Shown here piece by piece: positions 48,694 to 61,245 of a stretch of 64,000 nucleotides of DNA. The stretch lies in the NCBI RefSeq assembly GCF_027744825.2, contig NC_071348.1, positions 14,479,563 to 14,543,562 of the forward strand. The letters run 5' to 3'. The DNA comes from Synchiropus splendidus. Its lineage: Eukaryota; Chordata; Actinopteri; Syngnathiformes; Callionymidae. The notes beneath the pieces are model-generated. The model was not told the origin of the DNA and searched no databases. It saw only the letters and a list, made by a program, of their open reading frames with translations. Each line of letters starts with the position of its first letter. Within the stretch, counting starts at the first letter, position 1. The translations under genes and the position numbers were made by a program.

Positions 48694-49224
48694 GTAAGTA
48701 TTCTTTTTCACTCTTTATTCTCAGAGCTGTATTTTTCTATGAAATATTTTCTGTTCCGCACATCAATCACTTGTTTGTTATTTCATCAAGTTATTTTGGA
48801 GAAGCGCCTCTCATTTAAGTGAGGAGTGAGGAGGAAATTTGTCCTTCTTCATCTGCTCTGTGATCGTCTGGGGCTGTGTGGAGTTCATGTTTGTCCGACT
48901 GTGAGTCTTATTCCTGTGTCTCACAGACTTTGTGGAAATTTCCTGGTCTGTTTAATCCTTGTTACTTCTGTGCGTGTGGGTGGGCCAGTGTGTGTGATTC
49001 GTGAGGCCTGCAGAAGCTCACTGCAGTGTTGCCTGCAGGTCTCAATGGCTTTGTGTGCCTTTATCAATATCAGTGAGTGTCTATCAGTAGATTAACAGGC
49101 ATCTGTCTCCCTCACTCTTCTGCCACCTCTGCTCTTTACATTCCCACAGACAGAAGAAGAGGTCTCATTCCTCCTGGCAGACTGACACCAGGAATTTCCT
49201 CTTTCTCTCTGTTCCACTGCCGTC

Positions 49225-52200
49225 ATGACGCTGCTGGCCTCCGAGAGGTCGCTTCTCATCCGGAACAAGTTCCGCTCAGGTGGGCAAACCCTTAAGGCAG
49301 CTGAGCCTCAACTCAGCCCAATTAGATGGAGACGGATTTATTTTCCCACAGCAGCGGCTTTGCATGTCAGGTATAATTGGACACATTAGCATCAATAGGC
49401 AGCATGGAAGTGTTTGCGCGGGTTATTGGCCAGTCAGTCACATGTTCGACCGAGTGATCAATAGAGTCAGTGTATTGATCACGGTGGATTGATACCCCAC
49501 TTGCGCCAATGTCTTGAATGGAAATGAGCAGATTCACCAGGGGTTAATGAGTCTCTCTGACATGGAGACAATACTGATATAATATATTTTGTTACTGGAC
49601 TGAGTCACCGCTATGATTCAGTCAATTAAGATTATTTAAATGACAATACTGGCCACAAAGGAACTGGTTTGCAGGGGAAGATGTCGGAGGACACTGACAT
49701 CACCAGACAGAACACAATGAAGTGACTTTTAACTTTTTCTCAAAACTCAAAAGTTAATGACTGTGGCAACAAAAGTATGGCATTCATGGGTGTCTAGAAA
49801 CAAACATGGCACAGATGATCTACTTCTCTGCAAAAGGAAGTTCGGTATATTCTTCAGAGTTTTGTAAGTGGACAGGATTATTCATCTACAATGTCTTCTA
49901 TGAATTTTGTGGTGATGCACTGAGCTGCTCCAGGAAGTCTAGGGTCCTGCTCACAGGCAGCTCTTGGGAATGTCTAGTAAAATGGAAAGCAGAGGAAATG
50001 ACATATAGGCTGTCCCCGAGGTGTTCAACCACCTGCTGGAAAACGTGATTCTTCAGGGCAGCTGCGCCATCAGACGTCCTGTCTGAATGTGCTGCTACTG
50101 TGTTCCACCTAAACATTGCTCAAGTCTGAGAGTAATAACTGATAACTACTAGCTGATAGCCGAGTAGGTGTGTTTGTGAAAAATATCAGTTACAAAAAAG
50201 TGGGAGGATTTTAAGTGAAGTGAAGCTATTATTAATAATAATATTGTTTAATAACTTAATTGTGTAGTTTGTGTGTCATGATCTTTTGTTCCCATTTGAT
50301 ATGAAGAAAATGAACATAGACCTGGAATCTGTGTAAAATACAGGATTGTGTTTTGAGAGTTCCGAGAGGCAAGCGAGTAGGAAGAGTATAGTTAGCTGCA
50401 TAAATGAACATGACGTGAGCCAGAGACGCATGAGAGGCTCGTGGAGAGAGCGGGACAGCTGAAGGGGGGAAGGGACCAACAGAAATAGACACACTGAGAG
50501 ATAAATAGTTACTCCCCTCAGCCCCTCATGCAGACACCCCACACTCCCGCGCTACCACCCCTGTGAGGTCTCCAGTCATGTCCCATCCAACATACAGGCT
50601 TTTTCCGTGTGCTATACCTTGCCTCACCTGCTCGCGTCTGTGTAACGGCATGTGGCATGTTGAGTGTGTGTCTGCTTGCAGCAGGATCTGTAATCTACAA
50701 GCTCTGCAAAGTCATGTGGTAACATAAGAACCAGAGCATATCATTTAACCGTGAGTGTGGGAGTCTTAAATGTGATTTATCTACCCAGATTATCTGTCCC
50801 TCAAACAGGTGATGTTATTCTACTGAGAGAAAAGTGGAAGTAACTGTTTCTATAATTCATATGGTAATGAATTACATGTTTGATCACACAGACACCATTT
50901 TTTTCTTTCAGTGCTGCAGTTGAGGATTCAGAACCGGAGACAGAGTGAGATCAATGCGGACTCTGGCAAGTTTTTAAATTTTGCTATTGAAATATAGGAT
51001 GGTTTGCTGTGTTAGATTGTTTGCCTACCTACCAATCACAGTTACATGACGGCTCAGAAAACAGAATTATTCCGTCATTCCAGCTAAGACTGGCATTTTA
51101 AAATGCATTTATACGACTTAGTCTGAAGGAGACAGAGCAGGATTGTGAGTTAACCATGACAAAAACCTTAAAAGGCAACACAAAGGGAGGGCGAGAATGA
51201 GAACAGAACTCGACGTAATAAAGACTTGACCTTGATGAAAACAAGGCAAGATGATGACTTGACAAGACTTGACTGGACTAGACGATGACTGGATGATGAC
51301 AATGACTAGACCAGATGTGACGAGACAAGACTTGGCTTAACTTGGCGAGACTATGACTTGACTTGACTTGACAGGGCAAGGCGAGGCAATGACTTGATGA
51401 GACTGTTTCCTGACTCGACATGGAGACTTGACTAAACTTGACAAGAAGACATGTCTTGGAACACCAGAAATAAACAACCTGACTAACAGATGAACGAAAC
51501 AGAACTTGTGAAGCATGTCAGACTATGCCTGAATGTAGCCGTTTAGCTCGACTGTGATACGACTGTGCCTGCGCAAGCTTCCTTTGTGCCTTAGGAATAA
51601 CTCCTAATAACATTCGATTCTGTTCAGTGGGGGTCACACACTATCAAAAGCATGACTCTGTATCATAAATATTTAAGAGTGATATTAAAGCCTAAAACCA
51701 GATTGGACTGTAGTCATAGTCTTATCAGAACTCCTCTTCAGAAATGTATGAATTTCAAAATTGAATCCAGAAACCTGTCGAAGGATGCTCTGCTCCACTG
51801 TGTTGACTATGATGACGGCTCCAGTGCTCAGATGGTGATGGCACCTAGTTTATCTGAATACTGAGTGCTGTATGGTGGTCTGAAATGTCTGTCAGCCGTG
51901 TTCTTCCTCTACTAACAGTTGAACTGGAAAGACTGAAGAGCTCACGGCGCCATCCCGTGTCACAGAGGTGTCATAACTCAATAGCTCAGTAATCTCTTGG
52001 ATAATATCAGGAGAACATCCAGCAATCATTTGTCTGCGTGGAACCGTAACTGACCGACTGAACCACCTACTCTGGTCAAAATACATTAACCTATCTTGCT
52101 AGATTAACTCCCACCCACACAATCCTAGTTCCTTCATCTGCTGACTGACCAACCTGATGACGGCATTAGCGCAGGTGTGTCGGCACCAATAGGTCAAACC

Positions 52201-55200
52201 CTCAATAATCTACATTATAGTGTGGGCTGTCGACTGTTTGCCAAAAGGTTTATAAAGTCCGGGTTAAAAAGGTCAGCCGAGAATTGAAAGGTGACTGGTT
52301 CGATTTAACATGTTCCAGTTACGAGTCTTAAACCAAAAAAAGATGCAATTGAGGTTTACCTTTGTAACAAACTTTGCTCAAATAAAAAATGAATTGGCGG
52401 ATATGCATATCTCACAGATGATGGAACGACAGGAGGTGAGATTAACAGGAGAATCTTATTAGCAGCATTTGGTTCTTTTTTCCCACCTCACTGTGGAGAA
52501 AAATAACTCTGTCAGAAGGCAGAGCTGTCTGATATTCAGTCACAGTTATGAACTCTGGGTTAGGAAGGAAGGATGGTGGCGGTCAAAATGGGTGTCCATG
52601 TGGATGTGGTGCACTGAGTCGATATTTACCTGGTTGCCATTCAGAGGCAAAAGTCTGTGAGTTGGAGGCCTCAGGGGCGAGGAGGAAGTGAAACTGTAGT
52701 AACCAGTCAAGGGATGATTTGATAGCAGGAGCAATTTTTGATTGACGTCATGTCCCCCTGGATGCTAAGTATTAATAAACTCTACCCTACTAAGTCAACT
52801 GTGTATAGCACATTTTAAAATGATGGCTTCGATGGGATTCAAAGATGGTACACTTGGAATGCAGGCATGCACTTGGCGAGAAAACGTCAAAAATAACAGT
52901 GCACTTTTAGAAATCATCAAAAAAGTACGAGGGGTGACTCACATCCAGAGACATTCTGCTCCAGCACAGGTCTTTTGCTGTCTAGCAGTGTCGCTCGTCG
53001 TCTCAGATGTTGTCTGAGGCCTGTGGGGGCCTGATACCTGTTGACTCCAAAGAGATTCCCGATGTTTGAGAAGCTGACAAGCGAAAAGGACTTTGTTGCT
53101 GCGCCTGTGCAGCTCCATTGTGTGCTATACCAAGCAAGCATTTTTCATATCTAGTTTTTGTTTGCCCCAGTAGGGTTAAAAACAGCAGCCTCCCAGAAAC
53201 CAGAGAAGGACCAGGGTGAAGCTCTGGTGAGTATATTTCCCAAATGAATGTTGCACTTATCCAGCACCATCGCAGAGTCAGAAATAATGTGAAAGCATCA
53301 ATGTAAATGCTCTGCTTCACCAACTACAGAATTATGTTTAGGTGTCTACATATACAATAAAAAAAAAACATTCTAACACTACATTTGCGCCTCCTATGAA
53401 ATTTGATTAATCATCAGTACCTCATAAAAATATTTGTTGTCAGCATACAGTTTTTCAAGATAAAGATATTTTCAAGCAAAAATGCACCTCACTAGAAGTA
53501 CAATTTTTTCAGGTTTCACAGAATCTTTAAATGCTCAGTCAGACATGGCTATAAGTTGTGTATCTTTCCATAATAAACATGACAAATAAATTGATGATTA
53601 AACATTTGATTCTGACATAAGAAAATATTGAGCATTTGTCTTATACTAGTGATCTCGAATGCAGTTTTGTCTTGACTCGGTCTGGAACTGGGTGGACTCT
53701 TTCTATTTCTATTTACGACCGTTCCAGACCGACAGAGAAAACTGACATAGTTGTTAAACCCAATTGGTAAAAGAAGGATTCTAGCTTTATATATCTGGGG
53801 GCCACAGTGGGTGCCGTTTTTTGTTCCTAAACAGGGCGATATCCAAACACCAATAAGGTGTACGAGGATATGTATGAAGACATGTGCTGCACTCACTCTA
53901 CCTCCAAATATCTTGGTCTTGTCTTGGTCTCGATACTCCCCACCGCCGAGAAAATAGAAATGAGTGCGAGAGGAGGCTGAGCCCCTCAAAGTTGGTTATT
54001 TTCACTTTGTTGAGCTGTTTATGAGCAAAGCTCTTCAGTTTGCCCAACTTGAAATCCGTCTTTGAGCAGAACTATTTACCCCTTTCCAACCTTGCCGCTG
54101 TCATCTAGTGTCTGTGATCTCACTTCCCAATTAGCTGTAATGAGGTGTCATCTTCCCTTTCCTTCACAAAATAATATGTTGGTTTTATTTGAGAGAGTTC
54201 ACCCTCCTCAGATATGTCTGTGCCACGATAGATGTTTGCCCTCGAATCTACGTCACAGTCTGCCTGGTTGTGACCTGCTGTTTTCTGATGCAGCACCGAG
54301 CGGATGATGCCACACAGAAGTTGCCCCCAAGTGGTCAGAACATTGACACTGCACCAGGTGAAGCTCACTCTCCTCTTCCATCTCACCACACACTATCGCC
54401 ACCCACTCCCCTCCCCCACGTACACGCACGCACACACAGTGCATTTATCTCTTGGGTGTCATAGTGGAATGATGTGACGGAATGAAGTGTGTAAATCTGG
54501 CGACGGCTCTGCGTTTCATCAACGTCCGTCCGTGGAGACGTGTCCTTGCTGCACACCTTATGTCTTATGTCTAATGTCAGGCATTAGCATCACAGAGAGC
54601 TCTACTCTTGATATTTTCTCCGTGTTTAATGTTCCCTGTCTGCCCTTTTATTAACAGTGTGTGCATATTTTTATTATTCAAGGGACCAGGTTCCCTGTGG
54701 GCACTGGTGTTACTATTTTTGATGCCTGTGTTGTTTTGAATTTTGTCTGATTGCTGGTGGCATCACATCACAATTGCATCTCTTTTTTCCCTCCATCACA
54801 CCCTCTTGCTTGTCCCCTTGTTCCCACTTATCCGCACCATTGCTCAATCTCTCTCTCACCTCCAGATAGCAGAGTATCCGGAGCCCAAAGGAAGAAGAAA
54901 ACTCGACAGGCTCAGGACCTCGGTGAGAGGATACAACATCCGCCTGCAGATCAACAGCACAAACACACTCTGCCCTTGGAGAACTGTGAGTCCCCAAACA
55001 TCTGCATGCACCAGCAGAGACCGGCGACCGTTTTTTCCAATCCACTCAGCTCGACTTTTGACCCCTACCTTCACATTTCATTTCCTCAGGCCCTGCCTCC
55101 TTTCAGCTGTCCTCTGATGTCTTCGAAGATGACATGTCCTCCAGCTCCTCCTCTTCACCCAATGAGCGGCACTGTGTGCACCAATCACCGGCCTTCTCCT

Positions 55201-58200
55201 TGCTACCAGGGCTCTCCGGCGACCAATTGCTGAGGGAATTCTCTGCTGCTGGTCAACCTTTCAGTCACAGTCCTGCTCAGGTGAAGAATCAATAGTTAGA
55301 ATAAAACCAGCCTACAAATCAGCTTTATTAATCGCATAAAATAAAACCCTGCAAATGTTAAGACAATCTAATCCCCTGCAGTCTGGCTTGCCTCTGCTCC
55401 CGGCAACCGAGGGCATCAGACAACCAATGTGCGTAGCAACTGGTGAATCAAATGCCATGGTTACCTCTGGGAGACCCAATGGGATCTTCCTGACTTCTCC
55501 AGCCACGCCACTGCTGCCAAAGGTAAAGTGAGAATCTCTCAGCATTGCATCATCGCACATGAGAGAAGTGAGTGATGGAACTAGAAAAGCACTCAGAGAG
55601 TGCCGACCTCCACCAAGCAGTTCAGTTCCATTTAAAATGATATCGATGACATTTAACAGACATATTCGAAATCCTCTAGTTGCACAGCAGGTGGCAGTAG
55701 CATTCTGGGACTCACATACAGCAAACAGGGCTGAAAAGTCGGGAAACAAACCCTTGAAGAGGTATCAGACTGATCCCCCTCCTTGGCAGTGGTGATAAGA
55801 GGGACAACATCTGTAAATATTGAACAGATTAAACCGGTTAACACTGTATTGGATTTTCATTTTGTGAGTCAAGTTTCCAGGGAGCTGAAACCGGTTGCCG
55901 TTTCATGATGGTTTCAATAGTTATCGAGCAAATAATGTCCCTCCCCAGACTGGGAGGGTCATGGTATGCCTGGAGAGACCATCCAGAGCTAGTTCAACGC
56001 ATCTGATGATCAAGGGTTACTTTGTGCTTGGTGATTGGACTGAATGATAACTTTGACATCTTAACATGTTGTGATTGATATGCACATTCGAGCGTTACAC
56101 TTCAGCTGTATTTGTGAGTGTATTTGTGATGACGTTTATGAATGAATTTGTTTCAAATTTTAAAGTCATTTTGCCTGCTGGAGTCGAAGTAGCAGCAGGG
56201 TGGTCCAATATTTGTTAAGGTACACATTGTACTCCGCAGCAAGCTGCTCAGCATCCATTACTGTCAATGTGTACCTCTGGGGGGAGTTTTGCATTTGCAC
56301 CACAGGTTAACACATTCATAAAAGCAGCATGACTGCATGTCGCTACAACCACATGCTGTCAACCGAAGGCATTTGTTCATTTCATGTAAGAGTTTAACCT
56401 TAACAAAGGTGAATCGCTGGCAAATGACAGCAGATGGAGAGACATTCTCTGTTTTTGAAAACTTCATTTTCCGATTTTAAGATCCACCAGTGCATATGGT
56501 CTTTTTTTTGTGTCTTTGCAGACAGCACGGCCTTCTACTCCCACCTGTTCTCCATCGTTGTCAACCCCCCTCACGTTTAACCAACTCCCCCATCCACGGA
56601 AAACCAGGGAAACCAAACCCAAGATGAAGAAACTTAAGTATCACCAGTACATTCCTCCAGACCAACGTGGAGTGTCAGGAAATGGAGGTACGCTTTCATG
56701 GCTACTGCATGTTGTTGATTCCATGGTTTAATATACATTGTAAGAAGAATAAAAAATAAAAACGTTACTGCTGTAACCATAGTTTCTTGCTGAGCTGATG
56801 CACGTTTGGGATTTCATCTTTGAATGGTGTTGAAGTGCAACTAACCAATTTGAGCGTCTTTTAAAACCTTCTTTAATTTGAAATATTTAGATTCGAAAAT
56901 GTGCACCCTGAAAATGACAGTGAAAAAACAGTGGGCTGTGTTCTCGTAGCCTCTCGTTCAACTTTTTTAAAGCAATAACTTCAACATGGAGCGTCAACAT
57001 GAGGGACTTACTGCATCATTGAGAGGAGGACTGTAACATTTGAAACGTATGCGTGAGTCAGTTGGATTTGGAACCTTAGTTGCTCTTCAAAGAGGGAAAC
57101 ATTTGTTTCTTGTGCCACCGACTGTTAGAACTGTCAGGAAACCTGAAGGGTCTTGCTGACGAATTCTGCAGATACAAGTTGGTGATCATCTACGATCATC
57201 ACCTATTGATATCAAAAAGTGTTTTTCATCATTTTTCACGAGGTTTTTTCCAGATAATCAATCCTTCAGTTGTATCCACTTTGCCGCTCTCTGTGTAGTC
57301 TCCTCTGAGTTCAATACAGGGTTGTGAATGACTCATAGGGTCTTGATTTATTCAGCAGTGCTGGATAAATGAGCTTCATGCACAGTTGTTTTCACACTTG
57401 TATCCAAATCAAAATCCCTATATAGTTTCTAAACTATACAAGCTAATGTCACAACATTTCAGAGTGCTGCATATGTCTGCTGCTGTGAAGTGTGTGTGAG
57501 AGAGGTGAGGGTGGATACATCAGTTTGTAATGGGGCACTACTGCATAAGTCGTGACTGTTCAAAATGAACAGAAAAGATGAGAAAAAAAAATCTGGGAAA
57601 GCTGCACCCAAGAGATTCGTGCAACTTCAGTGGATGGTTTGTGTTGTCAGCACGCCAGTCCATAGCCACATCATCCTCTGTGCTAAGACACAGTAACTAA
57701 ATCCTCTATTTTATATTTCAGTGGGAGGAGCCAAACAGAAGGGCCCTACCACAGTCCAGCCTTTAGACAACCTCCTCAAGCAGCAACAGGTTTTTCTGCA
57801 ACTGCAAATCCTCCAAAGCCAGCAACAGCAGCATCAACAACAATGCACGCTTGTCTCCAGGTACCAGCCAGTGTGCTGTAAATTCTTATGTACTGTCCAT
57901 ACGGAGACGCTACTGTCATAAAAGTTTTGTGTCAGATGGTCACTGGAAACACAACCTTTTGAAACTGGTTCCCAGAGTTTTATCTTTGTATGCAACTATG
58001 TGAAAACTTGATGCCTTAAATTGTGGCTCAACAGCGGCCGTGACGTTTTGCTTCACAAGTATGTCTCATTCTCCATGCTATATACTGTCAGAAACCAAGA
58101 ACTACTTGGACGCAAGTGCATGCAGTGACTAGCGATTTAGACACTTAGCGTGGACAATTTATTATAAAAATACACTATACAAACAGGAGGAACAGGTCAG

Positions 58201-60667
58201 GACTATGCAACACATTTCCAGTGGCTGGACACCTATACACAACATAGCTGGATTTTTTCCCCGAAACAGATTGGCTAGCTAAAGATGCTTTCTCGTGTGG
58301 ACAATGCCATAGTCATCCTTGCAGAATGAGAGGTAACCATCTTTTTTTGCTCTAGTGGTGACTGCAATGACCTTGGGAAGTCCTCTGGAGCAATGTCATT
58401 AAACCCTCACCCTGATGGAGCCACAACAAATCACACACCTGCGGATACCAACCCCATGTCCAAACCAGAACTCTTGCCTGCTAACCTTGATGACTTGACA
58501 GTCAGTAAACAATTGAATCCAGCCAACCAACCACACAGACTCATGAAAATCATCATAATGTCTACCTTTCCAGGTATCAGAGTTGAGGCAGCAGCTTCGA
58601 AAACGGGGCCTCCCTGTCTCGGGAACCAAGCCTACTCTACTGGAACGTCTTCAGCCCTTTCAGATCCCCCAGGCCTGCCTTGCCCCTGCTCCACTCTGCC
58701 AGCTAGGAAACAGTATAAATCCTCTTAATCCCTGCCATCCAATAGCTGCCAACCGGAGCCCAAGCTCTGGCTCTGGACCGGACTCACCAAGCAGCAGTCC
58801 AAACCAACAGATATACATTCAGGATCAAAGTGTCCCTCTTGGGATTCCAGGTGAAACCCGTAATGGTATTCCGATAGGTTTCTCCAATGTGGTTCCAGTC
58901 AGCCTGGCAGGTGAGCAGTGTGGTCTTACCAACACTGTGTACATTGCACCAGCCAGTACTGCCTCTGGAACGCCAAGTCCCACTCTACCAATGTCTTCAT
59001 CGTCACCCTTTCATGCTGGGAACCTTTGGCGGACAGATAATGACCAGCAGCATCAGCAACAGCAGCATGAGCTAAGTGTGGAGCTGGAGATGAGGGAGAG
59101 AATACGGACCCGGCCCAGAGACCGAGCCGCCAACAACAATGAGGTAAGAGACATATTCATTGCATAGTGGGAGGTATGAACGCGAAAGGTTGTTCAAAAT
59201 CAATGTTTTTTATGTTATGCCAGTCTTGTGGTGGATCCCTACATCCATTCCTGCAACAGGATCCTGGATGTTCCAATGGGAAAACAGAAACCGATCCCTC
59301 AAGAGAAGTGTTGTTTACACAGGTAAGCAGAACTTCACGTTTTTTCAAATCTCCTACCTTGGCCTGTGCTCATTGCCCTTCTCTGTTTTTGAATCAGGTG
59401 TTTTGTAGCCAACCTTGTCACGTGATTGACCAGAACTTTGAGTTGCCAGTACAGATTACAGCCAGCCCTGATCAAACTGCACCCACTGTCCGAAGTTTGG
59501 AAGAAGAGCTGCAGGAGGCCATCCAGAAAGCGCAGGTGAACACCTGACATGAACGGTTATGACTGCTTCTTAAGGGAAAATTTCAGCATTTTCTTATGTT
59601 AACAGATGGACCCTATGCAGTCAATTGATGACATATTGGATTCAACTGAACTGTACTCAACTGGTAAGTTTAAGGGCGGTTTCACACTGCAGGTTCTGTC
59701 TCGGGTGGCCTGAGTCCGATTCAGCCCCTTTTCTCCTAAGTTGGCAGCACTCTGCACAAAATAGCTGGTTTGTGACCCACGACAAAGCACGTCTCAAGGA
59801 AGTTGTCATCAGTCGGACGACAACCTTTAGCTTGACTATTGTATTTATTTGTCAATTCTTAACACTACGAGTCCTCGTCGTCTGAGATATGAACTGATGA
59901 CGGACCTCTGTCATGGCTGTAACAGAATGTGGCATTTCACAAACATGAAAGAGTGTTGTCATGTTTATTTTACAAGGAAATTGTGGCTGCGTAATACAGA
60001 GCATTTTGATTGATTCCAGCTGCTCTCACAACATGTCGAACAAAGTGAGAGAGATTACTGATGATGGAGAACATTTTAGTCACTGAAGTACAGATCCAGA
60101 TGTCCAGAAATGCAGAAACGATCAATGAACAGTCTGGTGATCTTCAGTAACTTGCAGACAGCTGTGCTGAAGCGAGATCACAGCAGTGAAAACAGTTACT
60201 GTAGAGCACTGCATTATTCTTTTAAGCAAATCTCTCTGTGAGATGTTTATCAGCCTACTAAAGGCGAAAACACGTTATAAAACACACGGTCACATTGTGA
60301 ATCCTGGACTGCTGCACTGCGCTCCCGTTCCCAAGCACCAGTTTCCTGCAGCGGTGGCTGCACACCTTAGTGTTCAGGGCGTATGAGAAGTTGTTTTTGA
60401 ACAATGTTGTCCTCCCAGACAGCAATCAGACCCTTCCTTTACTGCGCAGCATTTATCAGGTTTGTGTGGAGTCGTGCTGTACTAGTACGCTGAGTCGCCT
60501 GAGGTTAGCTCACCCCTCGTGGATAGTTAGAGACAAGGTGCAGCTCTCCAGCAGAGATCAAGTCCGCGGCCAAAACCCGGCTTGCTTGTGCTCACGTCTC
60601 GGACTTCTCAACATGCTTTGTCTCGAAACAGAGTGCGCAGTGTGAAACCACCCTAAAGAGCTATGTG

Positions 60668-60745
<78 letters not shown>

Positions 60746-61245
60746 ACAGTGTTTTGTGTTGTACATTTATCTGACGTTGAAGTCAATATTTTTTGCTGAC
60801 AGTACTAATTGTTCTTCCAGATTGTACCAATATGTCGGATCCAAAGTCACCCAACCACCAACCCGTTGTTCCAGCCTCTTCTCCACTGCCCGATCGATCC
60901 CAAACATCTCCTGAGGTCACTAAAGATGACATCCCCATGCCCTCACCCCTTTGCTCATCCCTCTTGCTGGAGCTCCCGCCTTCTCCCGCTGTGATTGCCC
61001 CAAGCCAAACGATGCCTGCCCCCCCGCCTCCACGAATTTGTTCCTCTCCTCTGTCCTCTGCTGCCAGAAAGTCACGGAAGCGCCGTGCTCCGTCGACATT
61101 TGACGCTGCAGACTGGCTTGAAACGCTGACATCTGGCTTTCGACCACTTACCCCACCGACGGCACCGTTTGTCGAGACTGACTTCAGTTTGGATTCAGAT
61201 CTGAATGTCAACCGAGTGTTGGATCTAATGATAGAGCAGTGGTGA
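49225..61245 (+). CDS. Divergent myocardin/MRTF-family SRF coactivator (805 aa, 15 coding exons)
   Basis: Exons 49225-49279, 50912-50965, 53174-53226, 54294-54357, 54866-54985, 55090-55280, 55382-55522, 56522-56687, 57722-57860, 58356-58500, 58574-59143, 59224-59322, 59398-59535, 59606-59663 and 60821-61245 join in frame. The start MTLLASERSLLIRNKFRS matches myocardin's MTLLGSEHSLLIRSKFRS. Conserved blocks: VLQLRIQNRR (RPEL1 region); basic box KKLKYHQYIPPDQ (258-275), which contacts SRF; Q-box LLKQQQVFLQLQILQ (~299-322); SAP domain SELRQQLRKRGLPVSGTKPTL (~370-404); and a C-terminal activation region ending MIEQW, like myocardin's LHLQQW. In this family such proteins bind SRF at CArG boxes to drive muscle and cytoskeletal genes. 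All three RPEL motifs are degenerate and no leucine zipper is seen. Exon 2 ends at a GC donor and exon 3 has a CAGTAG tandem acceptor. The start resembles myocd most, but divergence suggests another paralogue. Confidence 0.9.
51213..51450. repeat. Degenerate GACTTGACTT/GACAAG minisatellite
   Basis: About 240 bp of imperfect 5- to 10-base units built on GACTT, GACAAG and GACTAGAC, most regular at about 51354-51372. Lies in intron 2 of the myocardin-family gene. Confidence 0.7.
55684..55697 (+). promoter_or_regulatory. Near-consensus CTCF-type site
   Basis: ACAGCAGGTGGCAG fits the CTCF core CCASYAGRKGGCRS at 13 of 14 positions. Intronic in the myocardin-family gene. Tentative. Confidence 0.3.
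59674..60653. mobile_element. PIF/Harbinger-type miniature element in intron 14 of the myocardin-family gene
   Basis: The element begins GGGCGGTTTCACACTGC and ends GCAGTGTGAAACCACCC, near-perfect inverted termini that stay similar for about 31 bp (24 matches). It is flanked on both sides by TAA (59671-59673 and 60654-60656), the 3-bp target type of PIF/Harbinger transposons. At 980 bp without a transposase frame it is non-autonomous. It fills most of the intron between the last two coding exons, starting 10 bp after the exon 14 end. Confidence 0.75.
60671..60742. repeat. (A)33 followed by (TA)n
   Basis: A 33-base A-run passes directly into about 19 TA units, 14 bp after the Harbinger-type target duplication and 78 bp before the last coding exon. 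A prime spot for slippage and assembly error. Confidence 0.95.

Noticed and set aside
54904..54985. Alternative end of myocardin-family exon 5 at CTCG|GTGAGA (54924)
   Set aside because: Both donors are phase 1, but reading on to 54985 recovers DLGERI...LPLEN, which aligns with family RPEL3, and ends at a stronger GTGAGT donor.
59089..59143. RPEL-like IRTRPRDRA near the end of myocardin-family exon 11
   Set aside because: It has the RP core but lacks the EL residues and lies far from the N-terminal RPEL array, so it is probably an Arg-rich coincidence.
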